Position numbers and translations under genes: made by a program. From Pannonibacter anstelovis (GTDB lineage Bacteria; Pseudomonadota; Alphaproteobacteria; Rhizobiales; Stappiaceae), in NCBI RefSeq assembly GCF_036881715.1, contig NZ_JBAKBF010000011.1, positions 103,113 to 167,112 of the forward strand: 64,000 nt of DNA. The letters are read 5' to 3'. Below, in pieces: positions 25,920-34,699 of the stretch. The notes under the pieces are model-generated. The model worked only from the letters and a program-made list of their open reading frames with translations, searched no databases and had not been told where the DNA came from. The stretch's first letter is position 1. Every line of letters starts with the position of its first letter.

Positions 25920-26717
25920 ATGCTCTTCAAGTCCATTGCCGCGTCCCTGACCGGCGCCGTTGCTGCCCTCACCATTTTCGCTGCCGCACCGGCTTTTGCC
26001 GAGACAATCAAGGTCGGCGTCACCCCCGGCCCCCATGCCCAGATCATGGAAGAAGTGAAGCGCCTTGCCGCGCCGAAGGGCCTCGACATCGAGATCCTCG
26101 AATTTTCCGACTATGTCGTGCCGAACGAGGCGCTGAACGCCGGGGATCTGCAGGCCAACTCCTTCCAGCACAAGCCTTATCTGGACAACCAGATTGCAGA
26201 CCGCGGCTATGAGCTGACGAGTGTTGCCTTCACGGTCAACTTCCCCATCGGCGTCTATTCGCAGAAGTACAAGGCCATCACCGACCTGCCGGAAGGCGCG
26301 ACGGTTGCCATCCCGAACGATCCGACCAACGGCGGCCGCGTGCTGCTGCTGCTGGATGATGCGGGCGTGCTGAAGCTGCGTGAAGATGCAGGCGTCAAGG
26401 CCTCCATCGCCGACATCGTCGAGAACCCGAAGAACCTGAAGATCGTCGAAATCGATGCCGCCCAGCTGCCGCGCTCGCTGCCGGATGTGGATGCTGCGGG
26501 CATCAACACCAACTACGCCAAGGAAGCCGGCCTTGATCCGGTCAAGGACCCGATCCTGCGCGAAAGCCCGAAGGGCCCGTATGTGAACATCATCGCCGTG
26601 CGCACGCAGGACAAGGACGCCGCCTGGGTCAAGACCCTCGTGGAAACCTACAATTCCGATGACGTGCGCAAGTTCGTGGACGACACATTCAAGGGCGCGG
26701 TTCTCGCCAGCTGGTAA
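25920..26717 (+). CDS. metQ: Methionine-binding protein, NlpA family
   Basis: Periplasmic substrate-binding protein of the methionine importer; 265 aa. A signal peptide ends near AFAET. There is no lipobox cysteine, unlike E. coli MetQ, so the protein is probably soluble in the periplasm instead of lipid-anchored. The conserved DYVVPNEALNAGDLQANSFQHKPYL region and IPNDPTNGGRVLLLL are typical. GGAG lies 7 bases before the ATG at 25920. A terminator follows at 26748. Confidence 0.93.
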   Translation: MLFKSIAASLTGAVAALTIFAAAPAFAETIKVGVTPGPHAQIMEEVKRLAAPKGLDIEILEFSDYVVPNEALNAGDLQANSFQHKPYLDNQIADRGYELTSVAFTVNFPIGVYSQKYKAITDLPEGATVAIPNDPTNGGRVLLLLDDAGVLKLREDAGVKASIADIVENPKNLKIVEIDAAQLPRSLPDVDAAGINTNYAKEAGLDPVKDPILRESPKGPYVNIIAVRTQDKDAAWVKTLVETYNSDDVRKFVDDTFKGAVLASW

Positions 26718-26747
26718 TCAGCACGGCACATTGACTGACGCGACCGG

Positions 26748-26789
26748 CAGCGCCCCTTTCCAGCAATGGATTGGGGCGCTGTTGTTTTT
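26748..26789 (+). terminator. Rho-independent terminator of metNIQ
   Basis: A perfect 9-base stem CAGCGCCCC / GGGGCGCTG is followed directly by TTGTTTTT, 31 bases after the metQ stop. Confidence 0.85.
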
Positions 26790-26819
26790 GGGAGATTGCG
26801 GCGAATGGATTGAGCACAG

Positions 26820-26917
26820 CGCCGGTTCTGACGCCCCCCCCTCCCTTTTCTCCGTCTTGCCATGGCTTGACCATGGCACCCATGCCGTTCCCCATCCGCA
26901 CGGGCACAATCTCGAAG
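26820..26917 (+). repeat. Intergenic direct repeat, copy A
   Basis: A block of 57 bases (26850-26906) is identical to 27115-27171, flanked by further weaker similarity. It contains the palindrome-like GCCATGGCTTGACCATGGC. The whole span 26718-27193 has no gene; it holds this repeat, its partner and an inverted partial copy. Confidence 0.85.
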
Positions 26918-26979
26918 GGTCGCGTCGTCACAGAGCCCCGATCCTCCGCACAGTGTGCCTAGACGCATCGGGGTGGATG

Positions 26980-27003
26980 CCATGGTCGAGCCATGGCATG
27001 ACG
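26980..27003 (-). repeat. Inverted partial copy of the repeat core
   Basis: On the minus strand it reads CGTCATGCCATGGCTCGACC and on, matching the core of copies A and B at about 22 of 24 positions. It lies between them in opposite orientation. Confidence 0.65.
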
Positions 27004-27083
27004 AAAGTGGAGGGGTTTTTGCGCGAAGGCAGCCTGGTCATTGGCGAAGCGGCGGGGCAGCGCAGGACGGCGCAAGGCCGCAA

Positions 27084-27182
27084 CGCCGGTTCTGACGCTC
27101 CGCCCCCTCACACACTCCGTCTTGCCATGGCTTGACCATGGCACCCATGCCGTTCCCCATCCGCACGGGCAGCATCTCGAAG
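27084..27182 (+). repeat. Intergenic direct repeat, copy B
   Basis: Partner of copy A, with the identical 57-base block at 27115-27171. It ends 11 bases before the stop of the convergent FAD oxidoreductase gene. Confidence 0.85.
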
Positions 27183-27193
27183 AGCCGTCCCTC

Positions 27194-28303
27194 TCACAAC
27201 CCGCCTAATCCAGCAGCCCAGCGGGATACATCCTCCGCAGCCCGCTTGCCGGTGAGGGCATCAGCCACGCCAAGGCCCATGAGCGGGCCAAGCTTGAAGC
27301 CGTGGCCGGAACAGGCGCTGAGCAGCCAGCCGGACTTGCCCAGCGGCTCGCTGACGAAACGCTCATTCGCCGAGACAGTATAGTAGCAGACCTTCTCCTC
27401 TATGATCCGGTAGCGGTCCGAGCCGCGCAGCGTGCCGGTCAAGGCCTCGCGCACGGGGGCGATGTCGGCAGCCGTTGGCGTGCGGTCATCACTGCCGTGG
27501 CCGGTGCGGGTGAAGCGGTGGTCGCCGATCTTCAGCCGCGTGCCGTTGCAGGGCGGCAGGACGTAGGCGCCATAGCTGCCGCTGCCCATGTCGATGATGA
27601 TGGGCGCCTGCGCCCATGCGGAAGCCATATCCTGCGGCGGCTCCAGATAGAGCACCAGCTGGCGCGACGGCACGAGGCGTTGAGAGGTCTGAGGCACCAG
27701 ATCACTCACCCAGGCACCGGCAGCCACGATGACAGCATCGAAGCTGTCGCGGCGGCCGTCCACCGTTACCGTGGCGCTGTCCGGGTCCACATCCGTCACG
27801 CGGGAGTGAGGCCTCAGATCCGCGCCGTTCTCTGCCAGCCAGGCGGCAAGGGCGGTGATCGTGCGGGCAGCGAAGAGCACGCCGGTTCCGCCCACCTCGA
27901 AGGCCTCGCGGATGCCAGAGGTTTCCAGCACCGGGATCATGGCCGCAAGCCCGTCCAGCGGCAGGGGGCGGATGGGAATGCCCAGCGCGTTCATTTCCGC
28001 TTCGGCGGCGGGGAAATAGCTCACCTCGCCGCGCGAGACATGCACCATGGGGCGCGGCCCGAAATGGCGCTGCCCCAGATCCTGCCAGAGCGTGTCATAG
28101 GCGCGGAAGGCATCCGGCATCAGCTGGCCATAGCCATCCAGCCCCGGATAGATGTGCCGGGTGATGCGGTGCTCATCGTGAGAGGTGGCCAGCGGATTGG
28201 GGATAGGGCCCTGATCAAAAACGGTTACCGCCACACCGGCCTTTCGCAAGGCCCATGCTGCCGATAATCCGCCGATACCGGCGCCAGCAATCGCAACTTT
28301 CAC
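27194..28303 (-). CDS. FAD-dependent amine oxidoreductase (DAO family)
   Basis: Flavoprotein of the D-amino acid oxidase/monomeric sarcosine oxidase/N-methyltryptophan oxidase group; about 369 aa. The N-terminal FAD motif is VAIAGAGIGGLSAAWALRKAG. SHDEHRITRHIYPG matches the stretch after the Rossmann fold in MSOX-like enzymes. ACSGHGFKLGPLMG near the C-terminus is the second FAD-binding segment, which in MSOX carries the covalent cysteine. Here Cys in SACSGHGFK may serve. GTG at 28303 has AGGAG at 7 bases and is preferred to the ATG at 28309, which is too close to that site. Substrate unknown; likely a secondary or N-methylated amine. Confidence 0.85.
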   Translation of the reverse strand: MKVAIAGAGIGGLSAAWALRKAGVAVTVFDQGPIPNPLATSHDEHRITRHIYPGLDGYGQLMPDAFRAYDTLWQDLGQRHFGPRPMVHVSRGEVSYFPAAEAEMNALGIPIRPLPLDGLAAMIPVLETSGIREAFEVGGTGVLFAARTITALAAWLAENGADLRPHSRVTDVDPDSATVTVDGRRDSFDAVIVAAGAWVSDLVPQTSQRLVPSRQLVLYLEPPQDMASAWAQAPIIIDMGSGSYGAYVLPPCNGTRLKIGDHRFTRTGHGSDDRTPTAADIAPVREALTGTLRGSDRYRIIEEKVCYYTVSANERFVSEPLGKSGWLLSACSGHGFKLGPLMGLGVADALTGKRAAEDVSRWAAGLGGL

Positions 28304-28493
28304 CCGCATTCTCCTGCTTTTGCACGGCCACACTCTAGCCAGCTTGCGGGCATGACAAAAGCTGCATCCGGCCTTGCCCACAGGCTGGGGGTGACGGATG
28401 TGAAGAAAGAGCTCCAGCTTTCCGTCTGGTGCAGCGAAGCAGAGCGAAGCCGAACCCGTGCGATGGATCGAAGGGCAGCATCACGCAACGAAT

Positions 28494-28581
28494 TGGTGCG
28501 GACGACGGGACTCGAACCCGTAAGCCGTTTGAGGGCGGCGGATTTTAAGTCCGCTGTGGCTACCAGTTTCACCACGTCCGC
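28494..28581 (-). tRNA. tRNA-Leu (anticodon UAA), CCA encoded
   Basis: On the minus strand the RNA starts GCGGACGUGGUGAAACUGG and ends CGUCCGCACCA, with a 7-bp acceptor stem, the T arm GGGUUCGAGUCCC and a long variable arm as expected for a leucine tRNA. The anticodon loop is CUUAAAA, giving UAA for the UUA codon. The CCA end is encoded. Length is 88 bases with CCA. Confidence 0.95.
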
Positions 28582-29113
28582 ATGTCTGGGCCGGAGCGGG
28601 AGCCGCGCCCTTTGGGCGGGTCTTGTCCGGCCGGCTTTCAAGCCCCGGTAAAGGGGCATTGGCCGGTGGCCGGGGAGACTGTCTCCGGCGCGGGGTATGA
28701 GGTAGCGGCAGCGGCGCCCGTCTGCAAGTGCAAATTGGCGCGGGCTGGCGGACCGAAGCAGAGCTGCTCAGACAGCCGGCGATGGTCTGCATGCAGGCCG
28801 TGCGTGGGCTGGTTTCCGGCTCATCTGCGGCTGCTGAAACGGCCTGCTGCCCGCTTTTCCCCCGCCTCCCGCTGCCTGCGGCGGGAAAATTCTTCTGCGG
28901 GGGCTGACACATCTTTCCTTGCAAGCCGGGGCCGCTCATATTAGGCGACAGAACAGACAGGCGAGCCCCATGAAAACAGGCAGCATGCCGCCCCGGTCTG
29001 GTGCGCCGCGCCAGAACACCAGGGCGTTGCGCGCCAAGTCCTCCAAGTCCCATGCGCAGCGGGTCCTTGATCTGCGGCACAGGACGGAGACGAATCGGAT
29101 CAGAACGGAACCC
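28582..29113. other. Gene-free stretch between tRNA-Leu and map
   Basis: About 530 bases without a coding region I can support. Open frames that cross it have no ribosome site and no recognisable composition. It must hold the tRNA promoter at the left and the map promoter at the right. A longer map start at 28970 (ATGAAAACAGG) is possible but would add a low-complexity basic segment. Confidence 0.5.
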
Positions 29114-29947
29114 ATGGTCACCTATATCGACGCAGCCACCGCCCCGCTCAAGAACACCGGCCAGGTGCGGCTCTATTCGCCGGAAGATTTCAAGGCCATG
29201 CACAAGGCCGGCCAGGTGACGGCCGAATGCCTGGACGGCCTTGCAGATCTTGTGAAGCCGGGCGTGACCACGCAGGAACTGGATGATTTCGTCTACCGCT
29301 TCGGCCGCGACAAGGGTGTGCTGCCGGCAACGCTCTATTACCGGGGCTATACCAAGGCGAGCTGCACCTCGATCAATCATGTTGTCTGCCACGGTATTCC
29401 CAATGACAAGCCGCTGCGCGAGGGTGACATCGTCAACATCGACGTGACCTTCGTCGTCGATGGCTGGTATGGCGACAGCAGCCGCATGTATCCGGTGGGC
29501 GAGCTGAAGCGCTCGGCCGAGCGGCTGATCGAGGTGACCTACGAGTCGCTGCTTCTGGGCATCGAGGCTGCACGCCCCGGCAACACCACGGGCGATATCG
29601 GCTATGCCATCCAGACCTTCGTGGAGAAGGAGCGCTGCTCCGTGGTGCGCGATTTCTGCGGCCACGGTGTCGGCCGGCTGTTCCACGACACGCCCAATAT
29701 TCTGCACTATGGCCGGAAGGGCGAAGGCATCGAGCTGAAGCCCGGCATGATCTTCACCATCGAGCCGATGGTGAACCTCGGCAAGCCGCAGGTAAAGGTC
29801 TTGAGCGACGGCTGGACCGCCGTCACCCGCGACCGATCGCTCTCGGCCCAGTTCGAGCACGCGGTCGGTATCACCGACACGGGCTGCGAAATTTTCACGC
29901 TCTCGCCCAAGGGCCTGCACCGGCCCGGCTTCGACAAGGCCAGTTGA
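29114..29947 (+). CDS. map: Type I methionine aminopeptidase
   Basis: Removes the initiator methionine from new proteins; 277 aa, the usual length for type Ia. Metal ligands of the pita-bread fold are visible: Asp in NIDVTFVVDGWYGDSSR (two Asp), His in FCGHGVGRLFHDTPN, Glu in FTIEPMVN and Glu in SAQFEHAVGIT. ATG 29114 gives the family N-terminus; upstream in-frame starts would add 48 or more residues. Followed 59 bases later by radC. Confidence 0.95.
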   Translation: MVTYIDAATAPLKNTGQVRLYSPEDFKAMHKAGQVTAECLDGLADLVKPGVTTQELDDFVYRFGRDKGVLPATLYYRGYTKASCTSINHVVCHGIPNDKPLREGDIVNIDVTFVVDGWYGDSSRMYPVGELKRSAERLIEVTYESLLLGIEAARPGNTTGDIGYAIQTFVEKERCSVVRDFCGHGVGRLFHDTPNILHYGRKGEGIELKPGMIFTIEPMVNLGKPQVKVLSDGWTAVTRDRSLSAQFEHAVGITDTGCEIFTLSPKGLHRPGFDKAS

Positions 29948-30006
29948 GCGGAGCAGCCTGACCTCCCGCATACCCCTCTTCAGCTCTTCAGACCACGGAA
30001 CGCGGC

Positions 30007-30744
30007 ATGCCGAAGGACGACACGGGCGACAAGACGGACGAGGCACGGGGCGGCTTTGCGGAGCGCGCCCCTGCGCCGCATTACACCGGCCACCGGGAGC
30101 GGCTGCGCGACCGGTTCCGTCAGCACGGGGCGGATGGCTTTGCCGATTACGAGCTGCTGGAACTGTGCCTGTTTCTCGCCATTCCGCGCGGTGACACCAA
30201 ACCGCTGGCCAAAGCCCTGCTGCAGCGTTTCGGCTCCTTCACCAATGTGCTGGCTGCCTCTCCGGCCCGCATTCAGGAGGTCAAGGGCGCCGGCGAGAAA
30301 GTGGCCGATGCCCTGAAGCTTCTGCAAGCCTGCGCCACGCGCTACGCGAGGGGCGAGATCGTCGACCGCGAGCCCCTGTCCTCCTGGTCCAAGGTCGTCA
30401 CCTATGTGCGTGCCGCCAGCGGCCATGCGGACCGGGAAGAGTTCCGCATCCTGTTCCTCGACAAGAAAAACGGTCTCATCGCCGACGAAGTCCAGCAGCG
30501 CGGCACGGTGGATCATACGCCGGTCTATCCGCGCGAGGTGATCCGCCGGGCGCTGGAGCTTTCGGCCACGGCCATCATTCTGGTCCACAACCACCCGAGC
30601 GGTGACCCCACGCCATCGCGCGCCGATATCCAGATGACGAAGCAGATCATCGACATAGCCAAGCCTCTGGGCATCGAGGTGCATGACCACATTATCGTCG
30701 CCCGCGGCGCGGAGATCAGCTTCCGGGGCCTGCAGCTGATCTGA
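30007..30744 (+). CDS. radC: RadC family JAB-domain protein
   Basis: A 245-aa RadC/YsnA-type protein. The N-terminal helix-hairpin-helix part (LLQRFGSFTNVLAASPARIQ, VKGAGEKVADAL) is followed by a JAB/MPN domain with the metal-binding motif ILVHNHPSGDPTPSRADI. Long called a DNA repair protein, but its biochemical function is unproven. Probably co-transcribed with map. Confidence 0.93.
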   Translation: MPKDDTGDKTDEARGGFAERAPAPHYTGHRERLRDRFRQHGADGFADYELLELCLFLAIPRGDTKPLAKALLQRFGSFTNVLAASPARIQEVKGAGEKVADALKLLQACATRYARGEIVDREPLSSWSKVVTYVRAASGHADREEFRILFLDKKNGLIADEVQQRGTVDHTPVYPREVIRRALELSATAIILVHNHPSGDPTPSRADIQMTKQIIDIAKPLGIEVHDHIIVARGAEISFRGLQLI

Positions 30745-30756
30745 AGGCCGTCACCC

Positions 30757-31623
30757 TCAGGCTGAACCGGCTCCACGTTCATGCGCCCGCTGCGCGGCTT
30801 CGCACAGCCAGCCCCAGAACATCAGATACCAGTCGCGCACGCCGGTGAGGAAAGCGGGCGTCAGCTGCAGCTCTCCCTGATCGCGGCGCTGCACCAGCCA
30901 GCCGGCCGCCTCCGCCTTGTTGATGACATTGCGCACATGAGAATGGGAGATGCCCAGCTGTGCAGCAGCCTGCCGTGCGGCGAAAGACTGCCAGGGCGCT
31001 TGCTCAGGGGCGCCGTAGTGAGACTTCAGCAGGATCAGCGCCAGACGGTCGCCGCAGTCGAACCGGTCAAACCACGGCCAGGCCCCCTCCCCGGCCAGTG
31101 CCTCACGGGTCAGGCGTACCATGTCATGGGTCTCGGCTATAAAGCGCAGGCCATAAACGGGATCGGCATTCAGGCGCTGATGAAGGTCCGGTTCCGGCAG
31201 CGGCAGCCCCGCGAGTTTGGCACAGGCCAGATGATGAGAGAGCCAGGTCTTGAGGCCGTTCAGCATCAGCTCCGTCGGCTCCAGCCTTTTTTCGCGCCGG
31301 CTGCCGGAGGCCTCAACCACCCGCACATAACCGGCAAGCTTTAACAGGCCAATGAAACTCGCCAGCGTGCGGCTGCGTCCCATCTGCTGCTGCAGGATCG
31401 ACAACGTGGCGGCCTCCCCCTCCCCCAGCTGCGCCCGGCAATAAAGGATCGCGAGCAAACCGGCAGTATGGGACTGAAGACTCTTGCCGAAGATCTTGTT
31501 GATCAGCCGCTCGCCCATGTGCATGGGCAGGATGTTGTCTGCACAGCGCAAGATTGCAGCTGCATAGGCATTTTCATCCATATGCTCCGGCCACCCGCCT
31601 TCTGTTCGCGCAACCTGATCCAT
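30757..31623 (-). CDS. Winged-helix, MarR-like regulator
   Basis: A 288-aa protein with what look like two winged-helix segments. One lies near residues 50-110 (LLAILYCRAQLGEG...LSILQQQMGRSRTLASFIGLLKLAGYVRV). The second is near 215-255 (AARQAAAQLGISHSHVRNVINKAEAAGWLVQR). The C-terminus is aromatic and predicted helical. I infer a transcription regulator; no ligand domain is recognised. ATG 31623 has GGGAGG 5 bases upstream. The divergent GGDEF-EAL gene begins at 32012, and a 15-base palindrome lies in the gap. Confidence 0.7.
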   Translation of the reverse strand: MDQVARTEGGWPEHMDENAYAAAILRCADNILPMHMGERLINKIFGKSLQSHTAGLLAILYCRAQLGEGEAATLSILQQQMGRSRTLASFIGLLKLAGYVRVVEASGSRREKRLEPTELMLNGLKTWLSHHLACAKLAGLPLPEPDLHQRLNADPVYGLRFIAETHDMVRLTREALAGEGAWPWFDRFDCGDRLALILLKSHYGAPEQAPWQSFAARQAAAQLGISHSHVRNVINKAEAAGWLVQRRDQGELQLTPAFLTGVRDWYLMFWGWLCEAAQRAHERGAGSA

Positions 31624-31663
31624 GCGGCCTCCCGATTCAGCGGCGGAATAAAACTAAGTCCGT

Positions 31664-31720
31664 GCGGCGTCTGAGCATCTTCAAGGCGTGATGCACTGCC
31701 ATCAAAGGCCTTCGTATAAC
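31664..31720 (+). repeat. Dispersed intergenic repeat, copy 2
   Basis: Shares an exact 22-base block (31673-31694) with the minus strand of 9496-9517, and aligned flanks on both sides (TGCGGCG before, GCCTT-GTAT after). It is just upstream of the winged-helix gene. Confidence 0.55.
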
Positions 31721-31828
31721 AGTTCGGGGTTTCAGGAAAAGATCCTCAGTACCTCTGTCTGGCGCCCTTCTGCGGCAAACCGGACCTGCCGGGGAGTATT
31801 TGGATCCTCAGATGCCTGCGCGCACAAC

Positions 31829-31843
31829 ATTACGTAACGTAAT
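31829..31843. promoter_or_regulatory. 15-base palindrome in a divergent gap
   Basis: ATTACGT-A-ACGTAAT is a perfect inverted repeat of 7-base arms. It sits in an AT-rich part of the 388-base gap (31624-32011) between the winged-helix regulator and the GGDEF-EAL gene. It has the size and symmetry of an operator, perhaps of the adjacent regulator. Apart from this and the repeat at 31664, the gap holds nothing I recognise. Confidence 0.4.
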
Positions 31844-32011
31844 CATTATTTCGCCGCGTTACAGCAAAACAATCAGCGGCCTTGCCAACAGACCTTCTCA
31901 TCCATTCTGAACTACAATTTTCCTCTTCATGAACTGGTCTTAACCAAATCCATCCGCCATTCCTTAAATGTTTTCCCGGAGAGTAATTTCCTGAAGCCGG
32001 GAGCAGATCGC

Positions 32012-34282
32012 ATGGACCAAGGCATAGGGGCGCGGGGAGGAAAGATAGCAAACACAATCATCATTCCGGTGATTGGCGTCATGCTGCTTGCTGTCCTGTT
32101 TGTCTTCGCAATTCTCATCTGGTCCTCGTCCCTGACCGATAGTGCCGCAGAAGACAGCGAGCGCAATCTGATCGAGGGTTCTCTGGCGATGCAACTGGAC
32201 CAGCTGAGCAGCCAGCAGGAGGCCGCTGCCGTCTGGGACGATGCCTATTTCCGGGCGAAGCGCGGTTCAGAAGAGGCCGCCTGGCTGCTTCACCGGGTTG
32301 CCATCTCACTCTCGGAGGTGCACGGCCATACAAAGGCGCTGATCTTGAACCGCAATCTGGAAGCCATCATCACTTATGATCAGGATGGCGCTACAGGCTG
32401 GGTTGACGCAGCGTTGCGCAATGCGCTTCGCAAACCGATCGCCAAAGTAAGGGCTGGCTACATCTCGAGCTTCAAAAAGACTGCTTCAGGCTCGTACCAG
32501 TTTCAGCCAGACTACCGCGCCAATCACCGGACCATCTTTGAAAATGGTGTCGTTATGGCGGCGGGGCGTCCGCATTATTTCAGTGTGACGGCCATTTCTC
32601 CGCAAACGCACAACAAGGGCGCAGAACGTGAACCTCCTGCAGTCCTGGTGAGCTTTATCGCCATGACGCCATCGGTCCTTGGCCGTCTCTCGGGAATGGC
32701 AGGGATTGATGGGATTGAAACAGGACCGGTTCAACAGAGCCGGAGAGACCTGGCATCAATCCTCGTCAAGGATCCTTCGGGCAAGCCGGTAACCCGCCTG
32801 AACTGGCGCTCCTCCCGTCCGGGATCGCTGATGCTCATGCGCATCCTGCCGGTTCTGGTCCTGCTGGTACTGGCAATTGCCGCGATGACGGCCCTCCTGC
32901 TGAACTACGCGCGGCAATCGACACGCAAGCTCGCCAACAGCGAAGCCCGCGCCATCTATGCCGCTCAACATGACAGCCTGTCCGGATTGCCGAACCGCGA
33001 CTACTTCGGCCGCATGCTGGTGGAAGCTCTGGCGGGCGCGCAGGATGAGCGCAATGGCAAAGAGCTGACGGCGGTCATCTACATCGATCTCGATCATTTC
33101 AAGGATATCAACGACACACTGGGTCATGCGGCTGGTGATGAAGTCATCAAGGCAGTGACTGCGCGCCTCCGCACGATTGTGCCGCCCACGGGCATGCTGG
33201 CACGTATTTCAGGCGATGAATTCGCCATGATCCTGTCAGGCTGCCGCTCGCGCTCCCTTATCGAGTATCAGCTCAGCCACATTCAGGACGAGTTGAGCCG
33301 TCCGCTGCGGGTTGCCGGTAATGAGCTCTATGTCAGCCTGTCGATGGGGGCAGCCATTGCCCCGCAGGATGGCACGACTGCAGGCGAACTGCTGCGCAAG
33401 GCGGACATCGCGCTTTACGATGCCAAGGCTAATGGCAGACGCCGCTGGTCCTTCTTCGATCCATCCATGGAAGAGCACGTCCACACCCGCGACAAGATTG
33501 CCCGCGATCTGCGCCGCGCCATCGACAACGACCTGCTCTCCGTCGCCTACCAGCCACAGCTGGACAGCCGCACCGGCAGGGTCGCGGCCGTAGAAACGCT
33601 CGTGCGGTGGACACATCCGGAACATGGACCTGTCAGCCCTGCCATTTTCGTGCCCATCGCCGAAGAGACAGGCCTTATCAACGACCTGGGCCTTTGGGTG
33701 TTACGCCGGGCCTGTCAGGATGCCCACCACTGGCCGGACATCACCGTTTCAGTCAATATTTCACCGACCCAGTTCCGCCATCCGCGCTTCATCGACCAGG
33801 TGATCGAGACCCTGTCCCTCTATGACATGGCCCCCTCACGCCTTGAGATCGAGGTCACGGAATCCGTCTTCGCCGGCAAGGACGATACCGTTCTGACCGC
33901 TATGAAGCGCCTGAAGGAACTGGGCCTCAAGATCGCGCTGGACGACTTCGGCTCGGGCTATTCCAGCCTCAGCTACCTGCGCCGTTTCCCGTTCGATATT
34001 CTGAAGATCGACCGGGACTTCATCTCCCCGGTGGACGAGAGCCCGCAGGCTCAGGCGATCGTGCGCACCATCATCGATCTGGGCGCGGCACTTGGCATGA
34101 CCGTGGTGGCCGAAGGAATCGAAACGGCGCCGCAAGTGCACTTCCTGACAAGCGCCGGCTGCGAGCGCATGCAGGGCTACTACATCGGCCGCCCTGCCCC
34201 CGTCGAAACGGCCTCAGCCCTCATCAAGAGCATCAGCCTTGATCCAATGATCCTGCGCCCTGCGAGCCGTCTCGCCGGGTGA
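32012..34282 (+). CDS. CHASE4-like sensor GGDEF-EAL protein
   Basis: Cyclic-di-GMP turnover enzyme of 756 aa. Order: TM about 13-36, a periplasmic sensor domain to about 275 with EAAAVWDDAYFRAK resembling CHASE4, TM about 277-300, GGDEF about 315-475, EAL about 490-740. The GGDEF signature reads ISGDEF, a substitution often still active. In the EAL domain the motif is ETLVRW, with DDFGSGYSSLSYL and VAEGIET intact, so phosphodiesterase activity is likely. GGGAG lies about 9 bases upstream of the ATG. Confidence 0.92.
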   Translation: MDQGIGARGGKIANTIIIPVIGVMLLAVLFVFAILIWSSSLTDSAAEDSERNLIEGSLAMQLDQLSSQQEAAAVWDDAYFRAKRGSEEAAWLLHRVAISLSEVHGHTKALILNRNLEAIITYDQDGATGWVDAALRNALRKPIAKVRAGYISSFKKTASGSYQFQPDYRANHRTIFENGVVMAAGRPHYFSVTAISPQTHNKGAEREPPAVLVSFIAMTPSVLGRLSGMAGIDGIETGPVQQSRRDLASILVKDPSGKPVTRLNWRSSRPGSLMLMRILPVLVLLVLAIAAMTALLLNYARQSTRKLANSEARAIYAAQHDSLSGLPNRDYFGRMLVEALAGAQDERNGKELTAVIYIDLDHFKDINDTLGHAAGDEVIKAVTARLRTIVPPTGMLARISGDEFAMILSGCRSRSLIEYQLSHIQDELSRPLRVAGNELYVSLSMGAAIAPQDGTTAGELLRKADIALYDAKANGRRRWSFFDPSMEEHVHTRDKIARDLRRAIDNDLLSVAYQPQLDSRTGRVAAVETLVRWTHPEHGPVSPAIFVPIAEETGLINDLGLWVLRRACQDAHHWPDITVSVNISPTQFRHPRFIDQVIETLSLYDMAPSRLEIEVTESVFAGKDDTVLTAMKRLKELGLKIALDDFGSGYSSLSYLRRFPFDILKIDRDFISPVDESPQAQAIVRTIIDLGAALGMTVVAEGIETAPQVHFLTSAGCERMQGYYIGRPAPVETASALIKSISLDPMILRPASRLAG

Positions 34283-34296
34283 CCCCCGCGGGCACT

Positions 34297-34698
34297 TCAG
34301 TGCCCTGACAGCCCTTCAATGATGGCGCAGTCCGGGCAGCTGTCGCCCCGGCAGGCCTCAACCATGGCGGTGAGATCGTCGCGCAGATCCATGAGCTGCC
34401 GGATCTTCGTTTCCAGCTCCGCCAGATGCGCCTCGGCCACGGCCTTCACACGGGCGCTGCTCCGGTGCGGGTTCTGGCGCAGGTCCAGCAGGCTGCGGCA
34501 ATCCTCGATGGAAAAACCCAGGCTGCGGGCACGCTTGAGAAACTGCAGCCGCTCCACATCCGCAGGCGAATAAGCGCGGTAGCCGTTGTCCTGCCGCAGC
34601 GGGCGCACCAGCCCGATATCTTCGTAGTAACGCAACGTCTTGGCCGGAAATCCCGTCAGTTCCGAGACTTCGCCAATGCTGCTGCCGGCCTCTGTCAT
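34297..34698 (-). CDS. MerR-family regulator, Cu(I)-type
   Basis: A 133-aa MerR protein. The N-terminal winged HTH (SIGEVSELTGFPAKTLRYYEDIGLVRP) is followed by a dimerisation helix and the metal loop CRGDSCPDC. The outer cysteines are separated by seven residues as in CueR/HmrR, which bind Cu(I). An extra Cys lies inside the loop, which is unusual. No copper ATPase or oxidase is adjacent; it follows meaB directly. The stop lies in a small GGGCACT hairpin (34290-34305) that may terminate the convergent transcripts. Confidence 0.85.
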   Translation of the reverse strand: MTEAGSSIGEVSELTGFPAKTLRYYEDIGLVRPLRQDNGYRAYSPADVERLQFLKRARSLGFSIEDCRSLLDLRQNPHRSSARVKAVAEAHLAELETKIRQLMDLRDDLTAMVEACRGDSCPDCAIIEGLSGH

Positions 34699-34699
34699 G

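Noticed and set aside
28919..29113. N-terminally extended methionine aminopeptidase
   Set aside because: The extra residues are basic, low complexity and not seen in type Ia enzymes; the ATG at 29114 gives the usual size.
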